The notes under the pieces: model-generated
Database searches by the model: none
The model's input: only the letters and a program-made list of their open reading frames with translations
Told to the model about the DNA's origin: nothing
Origin: Fibrobacterota bacterium
Lineage (GTDB): Bacteria; Fibrobacterota; Chitinivibrionia; Chitinivibrionales; Chitinispirillaceae
Assembly: GCA_023436145.1 (NCBI GenBank)
Contig: JAEZKP010000102.1
Coordinates: 1 to 24,402, forward strand
DNA: 24,402 bases
Direction: 5' to 3'
Shown: positions 8,695 through 17,194 of the stretch, in pieces
Position numbering within the stretch: position 1 is the first letter of the stretch
Layout: every line of letters begins with the position of its first letter
Translations under genes and position numbers: made by a program

Positions 8695-9214
8695 GTGAAG
8701 AAATTCATTGCTTTATTGCTCTTAGCAACATTTACAGTTTACTCTTATGAGTATCGCACAAATTTTAGTGCGGGACTCTCATTAGCAGTTGGTGATGGTT
8801 CCAGTTATATGAGACCTGGTCCAGGTTTATCTTTTGAGCCGAATATAAAAATTAACCAATACTTTGGTATAGGCGTCGATTAAATGGTCCCCACCACTAA
8901 CCCCATCATAAAATTCGTCACTATCAAGAGTCATCCAACTGTAATCAATATGAGTGAGAATCACTATACCCGCCAAACTTCACACTGCCATAGCCAATAT
9001 CCAGTGCTAAGGCAGGATCCACTTCAAAAAACATACTGCTGTATTCATTTAAATTCACGTATAATTTTGGAACGAACCCGTGGCCTTTGCGATGACCTAT
9101 GGTTTTGGATTTTTATTAAAACAATTTGTATTTGGTTTTAAATTCAAACACATTGTACATGAGTATATAGAAGCAAAATGGATTCATTTTTACATTGGGT
9201 ACAGCGGAAATTAA
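8695..9214 (+). pseudogene. Scrambled outer-membrane beta-barrel protein gene (middle part on the opposite strand)
   Basis: A GTG at 8695, after an AAGGGGG ribosome site, opens a 62-residue reading frame. It has a signal peptide (KKFIALLLLATFTVYS) and the first barrel-like strands (FSAGLSLAVGDGSS, GLSFEPNIKINQYFGIG), and stops at 8881-8883. Barrel-like peptides then appear on the minus strand: 9052-8948 (including FFEVDPALALDIGYGSVKF) and, in another frame, 8949-8884 (DYSWMTLDSDEFYDGVSGG). A typical barrel end returns on the plus strand at 9068-9214 (FAMTYGFGFLLKQFVFGF, ending in a TAA). A terminator follows 28 bases later. TTAAATG (8880-8886) and CATTTAA (9046-9052) bracket the flipped part; inverting it removes the stop and continues the first frame for 35 more codons. 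Frameshifts remain, so the gene is dead. Family assignment is by pattern only. Confidence 0.6.
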
Positions 9215-9242
9215 AAAAGCACATAAAGTTTTTTTTATTGTG

Positions 9243-9275
9243 GCCAGTCGTCAGGATACGATTGGCTTTTTTTTT
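9243..9275 (+). terminator. Rho-independent terminator after the OMP pseudogene
   Basis: The stem GCCAGTCGT (9243-9251) pairs with ACGATTGGC (9258-9266) with one G-T pair and a six-base loop. Nine T residues follow (9267-9275). It lies 28 bases beyond the stop of the C-terminal barrel fragment, which supports 9212-9214 as the original gene end. Confidence 0.85.
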
Positions 9276-10320
9276 ACCTGCAAAAGCGTAAAACACTCAG
9301 TTCAGATTATATACTATTTAGCTCTGATGGATCTGGCAGTGCAAGTGCGCCTCGATTCCATTAGCAATTTCGGGAAAAAAGTTTTAGCTTGTGCATAAAC
9401 AATGAACCTGAGGATGTCCTTTTTAACCGTTTCATCTGGTGCCCGGGGAAGGAGGAATCATTTTTAACTAACCGTGTCGGATGAGTGAACCAAGATTTTA
9501 TTTGAATTGTTCCTTTGTCACATATGTAAATACGATTGTTTCCTGTATCTATATTGCTGTGACCCGTTGTATTCTCTTTTTCACCCTGATTTTTACTATC
9601 CTGGTTGCTATATGCAGTCCTGCTTTATGGGTGAACTTGTCCCTGAAAAACCTCCACCGGATCAGCTATATCTCTTTTCAGAATTATTGCCAGGTTATGA
9701 GCTGAGTTAATAGAATAAATTCACTTTATCATTTCAGATTTTTTTACGCTGGCACTGCAATTGCATCACTCTATCTTTCAGAGTAATCGCCATTTTAAAT
9801 TCCAGTTTTTTTTGTATCCCGAAAAAGGATAAACCAGGAATAAAAAGAATCTTCCATTTTTGAAATAATATATAAATGAATTACATAGACCTTATAAACC
9901 ATAAACTTTATTGATCAACCCGAAATGTTTGTTTAAAATTAAAAAGATGATTGAGTAGATTCAAAGAAGAAATATCTGGAGAAAAATGGGATCTGAAGTA
10001 GTAAAGAACCCATTTCCCATGCTTGACAAGATTATGAGAGGCCGGTATTCAGTGCAAATCTTTGTCACTAAAAAAATCAATGCTTTAAAACAGGTCTTTT
10101 GCCTAATGACAATCACAGATTTGACCCTTTATGGAAATAAATTTTGTAGATGACCTCAATCATTTTTGCGTTTGGACCTGTCAGACTTTATTTTACTACC
10201 ATTCAAAACGGAGGTGTACTGGTTAGGGCATGATCTTGCGATGATTTCGCGCCAAAATCAGCCGTGAAAATAAGGTCCGGACCAGTCAAAAAAAACTATA
10301 ACCCTGGAATTATTGTAATT
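9276..10320. other. Gene-free region with decayed coding-like stretches
   Basis: About 1 kb with no intact gene. In the plus frame through 9278-9481 a protein-like reading is broken only by TAG (9362-9364) and TGA (9482-9484); it includes NNEPEDVLFNRFIWCPGKEE. A second coding-like run ends at 9710 in another frame (HPDFYYPG...PPPDQLYLFSELLPGYELS). I recognise neither. The rest, 9711-10320, is AT-rich. It holds a 7-bp inverted repeat AAATGGG/CCCATTT (9984-9990 and 10009-10015) and a TTGACA-N17-TATTCA match at 10023-10051, possibly a promoter for the peptidase but 270 bases from its start. Confidence 0.45.
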
Positions 10321-11409
10321 ATGAAAAATCCACTAATCGACATTACCAACCAGCTCTTATCGTTGCCCACCGCTCCTTACAAAGAAAATAGTGTGCGGGA
10401 TTTTATTCTTGACTTCTGTAGTCAGCGCAAAGTCGGATTGCGACAGGATGAGTTCGGAAACCTGATAGTTTTCGCGAAAAAGAAGTATCCTACCGGTTCG
10501 TTGGCTTTTGTAGCCCATATGGACCATCCTGGCTTTATCATCGAAAAAACTGCCTCCAAAGGAAACACTACAGCTCTTTTTTATGGCGGCTGGGATCATC
10601 AACAGTTTAAGGCTGCACCTGTAACTATCTACACTGATCGGGGGCCAGTCAATGCTCAGGTTACCGACTGGAGCTCAGCTGCAAAAGAAAAGGCTTTCAG
10701 GGCAACTTTGAAAGTATCGGGCGATGTGTCCACAGGAGACCTGGGGATGTGGAACATCGATCAGTTCAGGGAAGAAAACGGGCTGCTTTATAGTAGAGCT
10801 TGTGATGACCTTATTGGTTGTGCACTCATTCTCAACCTTATTGACAGTTTCGCAAGAAAATCCCTGCCGTTAAGTTTTTATGCTATATTTACCGTAGCCG
10901 AAGAAGCAGGGCATAACGGAGCAAAGTATGTCTGTAGCAGTGAGATTCTTCCTAAAAAAGTAATCCCCATATCTGTGGAAACCAGCAGAGTTCTTCCGGT
11001 CGCTCCCATCGGTGAAGGTGTTGTAGTACGGGTAGGAGATTCACAAACCATATTCTCTCCGGAAATTACACAATTCATTGTTGAAACAGCCCAACAGCTG
11101 CAGACAAAGGATAAAGAATTTAAATTCCAGAGAAAACTTATGGACGGCGGACGATGTGAAGGTTCTGTCTTTTTTAACTTCAATTATAGAACCGGCGCAA
11201 TCAGTATTCCACTTGGCAATTACCACAACCAAAACCATGAATCTGGAAAAACGGATGCTGAATATGTTTCTCTTTACGATATGGAATGCGCTTCAAAATT
11301 GATGAGTAAGCTGGTGGATAATACTCCTAAGGCTTCTGCTATCGTTAAAAGACCTCTTCCCAGATATAAAGAGGAAAAAGGTTCTCTAGGACAGAAATTT
11401 CTGAACTGA
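10321..11409 (+). CDS. M42/M28-like zinc aminopeptidase
   Basis: A 362-residue metallopeptidase of the clan with two bridged metal ions. The expected ligands are visible in order: HxD in FVAHMDHPGF (His66, Asp68), the bridging Asp in ACDDLIG (Asp162), the catalytic Glu-Glu in AEEAGHNGA (Glu194-195), an acidic residue in SVETSR (Glu220) and a late His in the NYHNQNHES segment. M42 enzymes (glutamyl aminopeptidase/endoglucanase-M type) trim peptides in the cytosol; no signal peptide is seen. A GTG at 10264 would add 19 residues, but the ATG at 10321 (MKNPLIDITNQLLSLPTAP) matches the family's usual N-terminus, so I prefer it. Neither start has a strong ribosome site. The gene is convergent with the cupin gene, eight bases apart. 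Confidence 0.8.
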   Translation: MKNPLIDITNQLLSLPTAPYKENSVRDFILDFCSQRKVGLRQDEFGNLIVFAKKKYPTGSLAFVAHMDHPGFIIEKTASKGNTTALFYGGWDHQQFKAAPVTIYTDRGPVNAQVTDWSSAAKEKAFRATLKVSGDVSTGDLGMWNIDQFREENGLLYSRACDDLIGCALILNLIDSFARKSLPLSFYAIFTVAEEAGHNGAKYVCSSEILPKKVIPISVETSRVLPVAPIGEGVVVRVGDSQTIFSPEITQFIVETAQQLQTKDKEFKFQRKLMDGGRCEGSVFFNFNYRTGAISIPLGNYHNQNHESGKTDAEYVSLYDMECASKLMSKLVDNTPKASAIVKRPLPRYKEEKGSLGQKFLN

Positions 11410-11417
11410 GATCCAGT

Positions 11418-11726
11418 TCAGCAAATGTTTGGCTGAGGAACAAAAAAGTTTAGGATCTGAAGCTGTTCGGAGGTGGATACTATCTGATACTTCTCTCCAG
11501 CTTCGATAAGCAGCATTGTTCCTTTGCCAAGCTTCACTTCTTTGCTTTCGACTCTGGCCCAACCACAACCTGATATTATGTATAACCACTGATCCGATCT
11601 GATATCCTGCATATCCTCATAGGTGCTTGTCTCACCTGGAAACAGTACCATTACTGCAACCTGTGATCTTCGGGTCCCCGCAACGATCCGGAAGTCACAC
11701 TGTGGTTCAATAGTCAAATGCTGCAT
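11418..11726 (-). CDS. Small cupin-domain protein
   Basis: A 102-residue single-domain protein. The pattern FPGETSTYEDMQDIRSDQWLYIISG, then KLGKGTMLLIEAGEKYQI, follows the two cupin motifs. The His residues that bind metal in classical cupins are mostly replaced (only Glu/Asp in motif 1, no His in motif 2), so an enzymatic role is doubtful; a binding or regulatory role is possible. The ATG at 11726 directly follows AGGAGGT at good spacing, so I prefer it to the longer start at 11780. It faces the peptidase gene tail to tail. Confidence 0.75.
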   Translation of the reverse strand: MQHLTIEPQCDFRIVAGTRRSQVAVMVLFPGETSTYEDMQDIRSDQWLYIISGCGWARVESKEVKLGKGTMLLIEAGEKYQIVSTSEQLQILNFFVPQPNIC

Positions 11727-11865
11727 AGCACCTCCTGTAATATAGATATAACAAAAGCGCAAAAGATGTGCCGGCAGCATAGTTTAGAGCACGTTTTGAT
11801 AAATGATAAAACAAACTGAATCTCTATGGGATTATGCAGAAATGAAGAAAAACAATCGTAGATTA

Positions 11866-11897
11866 CCGGTCTTATTCAGACCGGATTTCTTTTTATT
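11866..11897. terminator. Hairpin with T-rich flank between cupin gene and lpd
   Basis: CCGGTCT (11866-11872) pairs with AGACCGG (11878-11884) across a five-base loop. A T-rich run follows on the plus strand. It lies just beyond the lpd stop (11913), so it may end the minus-strand pdh operon even though the T-run is on the plus side. Direction is uncertain. Confidence 0.55.
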
Positions 11898-11912
11898 ATC
11901 GTTTGTATAAAT

Positions 11913-13307
11913 TTACACGTGTACAGCTCTTCCCTCCACTGCTCTGGCTGCTTCCATTACTCCTTCTGAAAGTGTGGGATGGGCATGTATCATATCAGCA
12001 ACATCTTCCGGAAGAAGCTCAGCAGTTTTTGCCAGCAATATTTCATGAATCAGTTCTGTTGCCTCTACTCCGATCACATGAGCTCCCAGAATCTCTTTAG
12101 TTCCCGGATCAAAAAGAATCTTGACAAAACCCTCTGAATTCTCAATTGCCACCGCTTTACCGATTCCCTTATATGGAAAGGATACTGCTTTATAACTTAC
12201 CCCAGCCTTCTTCGCTTTCGATTCAGTCAGACCGAAACTGCCAACCTGAGGTTCACAGTATACCCCTGATGGTATAGCATTGATATCCAGCTTTGCTATA
12301 CTTTTTAAACCGGCAATGTGCTCAACAGCAATTTCACCTTCTTTGGATGCAACATGGGCTAATAATGGCGTAACAGTAACATCTCCAATAGCATAAACTC
12401 CAGATACCACTGTTTCACCGTAATCTTTTGTCAAAATAAAACCTTTTTCAGTTTTAATACCCAGCTTTTCCAGCCCTATTCCATCTGTATTAGCTACCCT
12501 GCCCACCACCACCAATACCTGATCAACAGCTAAAGAAAAAGTTTCTCCATTATTACTCTCAAGAAAAACTTCCGCTCCATCTGGTTTTTTATTTAAAGAA
12601 GAAGCCTTGGTAGAGGTGTAGATTTTTATCCCCCGCTTCAAAAAAGAACGGCGTAAATGATTAGAAACTTCCTCATCTTCCAACGGAATTATCCGCTCCA
12701 TCATTTCCACCAGATGCACTTCTACCCCAAATGCATTCATGATGTGAGCAAATTCTACCCCGATTGCTCCTCCCCCTAAAATGAGCAGTTTTTTAGGGAG
12801 CTTTTTTATGGAAAGTATACCGGTAGAGGAAAGTACAATATTTTCGTCAAATTCAAACCCTGGAATGCTTCTTGGACGGGAACCGGTTGCCACAATAATT
12901 GATTTAGCACTGATTGTCTGTTGTCCATCAACAATCAGCTCGTGAGGTGATTGCAGAACCGCAGTGCCATTTATCACTGTTACCCCGTTTTTTTTCAGCA
13001 GGTAACCCACCCCCTTGGAGAGCGTATCGGCAGCTTTTCTGGATGCGGTATGAATCTGACTATAATCAAATTGAGATGTGTCCACCTTCACTCCCATGGC
13101 TTCAAGCCCGGAAATTGATTTGAAAATATCTGCCTGATGAACTAACGCCTTTGAAGGGATACACCCGATGTTGAGGCACACCCCACCCAGTTTATCTTTT
13201 TCTATAACTATAACTTTCAGTTTCAGTTGTGCGGCACGTATTGCTGCAACATATCCCCCCGGCCCAGAACCGATTATTGCCACATCATAATTAAAATTTT
13301 CAGACAT
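11913..13307 (-). CDS. lpdA: Dihydrolipoamide dehydrogenase (E3)
   Basis: A 464-residue flavoprotein that reoxidises dihydrolipoyl groups of E2 and reduces NAD+. It has an FAD-binding GSGPGG (13-18), the redox disulfide in GGVCLNIGCIPSK (Cys44, Cys49), and a second Rossmann site (LILGGGAIGVEFA) for NAD. A GDV motif (YAIGDVT) and the C-terminal catalytic HAHPTLSE (His443, Glu448) are also present. Length and motifs are normal. The ribosome site is GGAGGG; pdhC ends 35 bases upstream. As last gene of the operon it completes the dehydrogenase complex and could also serve other 2-oxoacid or glycine-cleavage complexes. Confidence 0.96.
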   Translation of the reverse strand: MSENFNYDVAIIGSGPGGYVAAIRAAQLKLKVIVIEKDKLGGVCLNIGCIPSKALVHQADIFKSISGLEAMGVKVDTSQFDYSQIHTASRKAADTLSKGVGYLLKKNGVTVINGTAVLQSPHELIVDGQQTISAKSIIVATGSRPRSIPGFEFDENIVLSSTGILSIKKLPKKLLILGGGAIGVEFAHIMNAFGVEVHLVEMMERIIPLEDEEVSNHLRRSFLKRGIKIYTSTKASSLNKKPDGAEVFLESNNGETFSLAVDQVLVVVGRVANTDGIGLEKLGIKTEKGFILTKDYGETVVSGVYAIGDVTVTPLLAHVASKEGEIAVEHIAGLKSIAKLDINAIPSGVYCEPQVGSFGLTESKAKKAGVSYKAVSFPYKGIGKAVAIENSEGFVKILFDPGTKEILGAHVIGVEATELIHEILLAKTAELLPEDVADMIHAHPTLSEGVMEAARAVEGRAVHV

Positions 13308-13342
13308 TAAAAAATCCCTCCAGTTTAAAAACCCGTAAATGT

Positions 13343-14554
13343 CTAATATAAAACAGTGATAGGGTTTTCCATTATGTTTTTAAGATCACTGGCAAATTCT
13401 GCAGCAACCGCGCCATCGATTACCCGATGATCACAGGAAAGAGTCATCAGCATGGAGTTATGCTCTATGAGTTCACCCTCATCTGAAATAACCTGTTCCT
13501 TAAAAATTTCACCTAAAGCAAGTATTGCTGCTTCCGGAGGGTTAATGATAGCGGTAAACTGACGTATTCCGAAAGACCCCAGATTACTAATTGTAAATGT
13601 GCCTCCAGTATACTCCTGTAATGTGAGCTTGCCCTCCCGTCCCCTTTTAACCAGATCACGGAGTTCCTGATCAATTGCCACAATTCCTTTATTTGCACAA
13701 TCCCTCACCACTGGTGTGATCAAACCATCTTTCTGGGCAACTGCCAACCCAATATCAATGGAATTATGCCGGATAATAAAATCCTGGCCCCAGCTTGAAT
13801 TGACTGTGGGATTTCTGGACAGCGCTTCTGCAGTCAGTTTTATAAAGAAAGCATTAAAGGAGACTTTGGAATTCATACTGCTGTTGAGTGAGTTTCTGGA
13901 TTGGATCAGATGATCCATTCTTACGGCTACGGTAAGGTAGAAATGTGGTGCAGAAGACATGGACTGGGACATTCTTTGTGCAATAATCCGTCTCTTTTCA
14001 GAGATCGATATCTTTTGTTCGGCCTGCGGGCTTATTTTTGCTTGAGAAGGTATTTCTTTTTTCACTGCCTTCTCTATATCTTCCTTAATGATTCTGCCTC
14101 CGGGGCCGCTGCCTTCGACCGATTGGAGATCGATGCCGGATTCACTGGCCAGTTGACGGGCAAGTGGCGAGGCTCTGACCCGAAGATGCTCTTGAGCTGA
14201 AGGTGGTAAGTTTTGAGCTGGTTGCTTATGTACTTCTTCGGAAGGTGCTTTTTTCCGGGTTTCCACTTTTTCAGTTTCCGGGGCAGCCTGACTGATTAAT
14301 CCGGAGATGTCCTCTTCTGGTTTACCGGCAATACCAATCATCTCTCCTACTTTAACCTGTGAACCTTCTGGACTGATGATTTTGAGAAGTGTTCCCTCTA
14401 CCGTGGATTCATAATCCATAGTAGCTTTATCGGTTTCTACTTCACAAAGAATATCGCCGGTGGATATCTCATCACCCTCCTTTTTGAGCCATTTGACAAT
14501 AGTTCCGGTTTCCATGGTTGGTGATAGCGCCAACATAACTATTTTTTCAGCCAT
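13343..14554 (-). CDS. pdhC: Dihydrolipoamide acetyltransferase (E2) of the pyruvate dehydrogenase complex
   Basis: A 403-residue protein with the classical order of domains. One N-terminal lipoyl domain has the modified Lys43 in VETDKATMD. A flexible Lys/Glu/Pro-rich linker (about 82-124) leads to a peripheral-subunit binding domain (RASPLARQLASESGID to GRIIKEDI, about 127-160). A second linker precedes the catalytic domain, with the active-site DHRVIDG (His376, Asp380). It carries acetyl groups from E1 to CoA and forms the complex core. Its ATG follows GGGGGAA and begins 11 bases after pdhB. The single lipoyl domain is the compact Gram-positive/mitochondrial type rather than the three-domain E. 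coli form. Confidence 0.95.
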   Translation of the reverse strand: MAEKIVMLALSPTMETGTIVKWLKKEGDEISTGDILCEVETDKATMDYESTVEGTLLKIISPEGSQVKVGEMIGIAGKPEEDISGLISQAAPETEKVETRKKAPSEEVHKQPAQNLPPSAQEHLRVRASPLARQLASESGIDLQSVEGSGPGGRIIKEDIEKAVKKEIPSQAKISPQAEQKISISEKRRIIAQRMSQSMSSAPHFYLTVAVRMDHLIQSRNSLNSSMNSKVSFNAFFIKLTAEALSRNPTVNSSWGQDFIIRHNSIDIGLAVAQKDGLITPVVRDCANKGIVAIDQELRDLVKRGREGKLTLQEYTGGTFTISNLGSFGIRQFTAIINPPEAAILALGEIFKEQVISDEGELIEHNSMLMTLSCDHRVIDGAVAAEFASDLKNIMENPITVLY

Positions 14555-14565
14555 AATTTCCCCCT

Positions 14566-15546
14566 TCAGCTTCGATAGCTGACCTGCTTTACCGCATCGA
14601 TAATTTTCTTTACTGATGGTTGAGCTGCCAATTCCAGCCGGTGATTGTAAGGCATGGGAACATCTTCGGAGCTGATAAGCACCACAGGGGCATCCAGAAA
14701 ATCAAAGCAGTTTCGGGAAACAAGATAACCGATATGGGAGCCCACACTGGCAAAAGGCCATGCTTCATCAACTATTACGCAACGGTTGGTTTTTTTTACA
14801 GAATTATAGATCGTCAATTCATCCAGCGGTTTGAGACTTCTCAGGTCAATGACTTCCGCACTAATGCCCTGTTTTTCAAGCTCAACGGAGGCATCCATTA
14901 AAAGCTTTACCGGTTTAGAAAAACTGACAAGTGTGACATCTGTACCATTTCTTTTTATGCTGGCTTCCCCAAAAGGGATAAGATACTCAGTTTCCGGTAC
15001 TTCACCTTTCCAGGAATACATCAGTTCAGATTCCAGAAAGATAACAGGATTATCATCACGGATCGCAGCTTTAAGCATACCTTTAGCATCGTAAGGGGAG
15101 GATGGGGCCATGACTTTCAGACCTGGGCAGTGACAAAAGATAGACTGAAGCGCCTGTGAATGCTGGGTGCCCAGATATTCGGCAGGACCGTTAGGTCCTC
15201 TGAATACCACAGGTACTTTCAGCTGCCCGCCAGACATATAAAGCATTTTGGCTGCATTATTATAGACCTGGTCCATTGCCTGAAGAGAAAAGTTCAGAGT
15301 CATCCATTCCACAACTGGCCGCAATCCCACCAGGGCCGCACCGATTCCTATCCCGGTGAATCCTTCTTCGGAGATAGGAGTGTCAATAACCCGGTCAGCT
15401 CCGAATCTGTCAAGCAGGTTGACACTAACCTTATAGGCACCGCTATACTCTGCAACCTCTTCCCCTATGAGAATAACATTCTCGTCTCTATCCATCTCCT
15501 CTTCGAGGGCTTGCCTGAGGGCTTCACGAACAGTAATGACTGCCAT
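14566..15546 (-). CDS. pdhB: Pyruvate dehydrogenase E1 component, beta subunit
   Basis: A 326-residue transketolase-like subunit that joins PdhA in thiamine-diphosphate-dependent decarboxylation of pyruvate. Recognisable E1-beta features are VREALRQALEEEM, GEEVAEYSGAYKV, the DTPISEEGFTGIGIGAA cofactor-contacting segment, and VFRGPNGPA followed by HSQALQ. The C-terminal half has VIDLRSLKPLD. The ATG at 15546, next to GAGGAG, fits the family N-terminus (MAVITVREAL); the upstream start at 15579 adds an unsupported extension. It begins 42 bases after the pdhA stop. Acetoin dehydrogenase E1-beta is close, but the complete E2/E3 context favours pyruvate. Confidence 0.94.
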   Translation of the reverse strand: MAVITVREALRQALEEEMDRDENVILIGEEVAEYSGAYKVSVNLLDRFGADRVIDTPISEEGFTGIGIGAALVGLRPVVEWMTLNFSLQAMDQVYNNAAKMLYMSGGQLKVPVVFRGPNGPAEYLGTQHSQALQSIFCHCPGLKVMAPSSPYDAKGMLKAAIRDDNPVIFLESELMYSWKGEVPETEYLIPFGEASIKRNGTDVTLVSFSKPVKLLMDASVELEKQGISAEVIDLRSLKPLDELTIYNSVKKTNRCVIVDEAWPFASVGSHIGYLVSRNCFDFLDAPVVLISSEDVPMPYNHRLELAAQPSVKKIIDAVKQVSYRS

Positions 15547-15588
15547 AATATACTCCTCAAAGAAACAAAGAAAAGTCAAAATTAGAGA

Positions 15589-16566
15589 TTAGGCATATAC
15601 ATCCTCATACAAAGACTGCAAAGGTGGCTCATCACTTTTATCTGCAAATTTCACTGCGTCATCACAGACTTTTTTAATCCGGGCATCAAGGGTTTCGAAC
15701 TGCTCTTCAGTAATCTGGCCATCATTGATCATTCTGGCCTTCAAAAGTAAAAGAGGGTCCTGTTCTCTATAGGCTTTTAGTTCATCCCGGGTACGGTATT
15801 TAGCAGGATCACTCATTGAATGTCCTTTGTACCGGTATGTACGGATCTCCAGAAATCCAGGGGTGCCCTCCTGTCTTATCCGTTCAACCTCAGCTGACAC
15901 CGCTTCATAAACCTCCAGTACATCCATTCCATTAGTCCGCTTTCCTTTTATGCCATAAGAGCTTCCCATAATGGTGAAATCAGTTACTGCGCTGACCCTG
16001 CGGAAATCGGTACCCATTCCGTATTGATTGTTTTCGCAGATGTATAGCACGGGTAACTTCCAGATTTGAGCCATGTTCAGACTTTCATGAAATGAGCCCT
16101 GATGAATTGCACCATCACCAAAGTAGCATAAAACCACACCACTTTCTTTTTTAAGGCGTATTTTTAAAGCCACTCCGGTGGCCAGCGGAATATGTGCTCC
16201 CACTATCCCGTTACCTCCCAGAAAATGCAGAGAAGTATCGAAAAAATGCATAGATCCACCTTTACCTTTGGAGCAACCGGTCACTTTACCAAATAATTCT
16301 GCCATCAGATGACCCGGTTTCATGCCACAGGCCAGAGCGATTCCATGATCACGGTAAGCAGTCAGGATATAATCGCGGGACAGGTCAACTGCACTTACCG
16401 AACCCACCCCGGAAGCCTCCTGACCGATGTAAAGATGACAAAAGCCTCCTATCTTCTGAAGTCCGTACATTTGGGCGGACTTCTCTTCAAAGCGCCGGAT
16501 CAGTAACATTTTTTCCAGCAGCCCGGAAAGAAACGCTTTACTGTATTGACGGATTTCTGTTTCCAT
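15589..16566 (-). CDS. pdhA: Pyruvate dehydrogenase E1 component, alpha subunit
   Basis: A 325-residue subunit that binds thiamine diphosphate. The binding motif starts GDGAIHQG (150-157) and ends ICENNQYG (about 176-183). Upstream are AYRDHGIALACG and GKGGSMHFF, and downstream the phosphorylation-loop equivalent YRYKGHSMSDPAKYR. All fit the E1-alpha family at normal length. The ATG follows GGGAGG, and the preceding PPOX-like gene ends only three bases upstream, which implies co-transcription. Acetoin dehydrogenase alpha has the same motifs; substrate is assigned by operon context. Confidence 0.94.
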   Translation of the reverse strand: METEIRQYSKAFLSGLLEKMLLIRRFEEKSAQMYGLQKIGGFCHLYIGQEASGVGSVSAVDLSRDYILTAYRDHGIALACGMKPGHLMAELFGKVTGCSKGKGGSMHFFDTSLHFLGGNGIVGAHIPLATGVALKIRLKKESGVVLCYFGDGAIHQGSFHESLNMAQIWKLPVLYICENNQYGMGTDFRRVSAVTDFTIMGSSYGIKGKRTNGMDVLEVYEAVSAEVERIRQEGTPGFLEIRTYRYKGHSMSDPAKYRTRDELKAYREQDPLLLLKARMINDGQITEEQFETLDARIKKVCDDAVKFADKSDEPPLQSLYEDVYA

Positions 16567-16569
16567 GAG

Positions 16570-17019
16570 TCAATCCTCCCTGCTGAAATCGACAGTTATT
16601 CGTTTCCCCTTTTGGGGAAAGTAAAGCGTCGCCTGTTCTATGACCAGCTCAAGAACAAGCAGTTCAGTTTCGGGTTGATTGAGATTCCAGAAAGTGTGAA
16701 GATGTCTGCCTAAACACTCCAGCGTTTCGGCACGTATGGATGGGTTGTTAAGAAGGTTAATTTTTCCCCTGACGTTTATGATTTTATCGAGTGCTCTGGA
16801 CTGAAACATCAGCTCGGAGTTGGGGTTATTTTGGATCTGTGCGATTTTAGATAGGTTAGTGGCACTGATCATAAAGATGGTCCCGGCTCTTTCCTGAATA
16901 CAACCGGGAGTTATCCAACGCAGATGAGGAGCACCGTTTTGATCAACTGTCGCCAGAACTGCAGTTCTGCTGTCTTCAATGAGAGTATCTATAAGACCCA
17001 TGATTTCATGCTTGTTCAT
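16570..17019 (-). CDS. Pyridoxamine 5'-phosphate oxidase-like (split-barrel flavin-binding) protein
   Basis: A 149-residue protein of the split-barrel superfamily. Features are an N-terminal helix, TAVLATVDQNGAPHLRW (strand and turn of the FMN-binding barrel), GTIFMISATNLSKIAQIQNNP and a strand with VRGKINLL. It resembles general-stress-protein-26-type relatives more than true PdxH. Flavin, F420 or heme binding cannot be decided from sequence. It is the first gene of the pdh operon, three bases before pdhA, which suggests a role in redox or stress linked to pyruvate oxidation; that is inference. The ATG follows a GGGGGAG site. Confidence 0.75.
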   Translation of the reverse strand: MNKHEIMGLIDTLIEDSRTAVLATVDQNGAPHLRWITPGCIQERAGTIFMISATNLSKIAQIQNNPNSELMFQSRALDKIINVRGKINLLNNPSIRAETLECLGRHLHTFWNLNQPETELLVLELVIEQATLYFPQKGKRITVDFSRED

Positions 17020-17143
17020 AAGCTCCCCCGGTTATTGAATCGAGTAACTTCGGATAAGCTCTAATCGCAAAAATCAGGCCGTATGCTCTATAAGATTACG
17101 GGTAGTTAATACCGGAAATTGATGTTCTGAAAAGGAAAGGGCT

Positions 17144-17178
17144 GGAAGAAAAGAAAAGCTCCTCCTGAAAGGAGGAGC
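17144..17178 (-). terminator. Rho-independent terminator of the ferredoxin gene
   Basis: On the minus strand the stem GCTCCTCCT pairs with AGGAGGAGC (positions 17178-17158, loop of three). It is followed by a T-rich run TTTTCTTTTCTT. It starts 16 bases after the ferredoxin stop and would separate that gene from the pdh operon 139 bases further on. Confidence 0.85.
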
Positions 17179-17194
17179 AATAGAAATGCAAAGC

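Noticed and set aside
9195..9398. 67-codon plus-strand ORF
   Set aside because: It runs straight through the OMP terminator and its T-run, so it is unlikely to be a gene.
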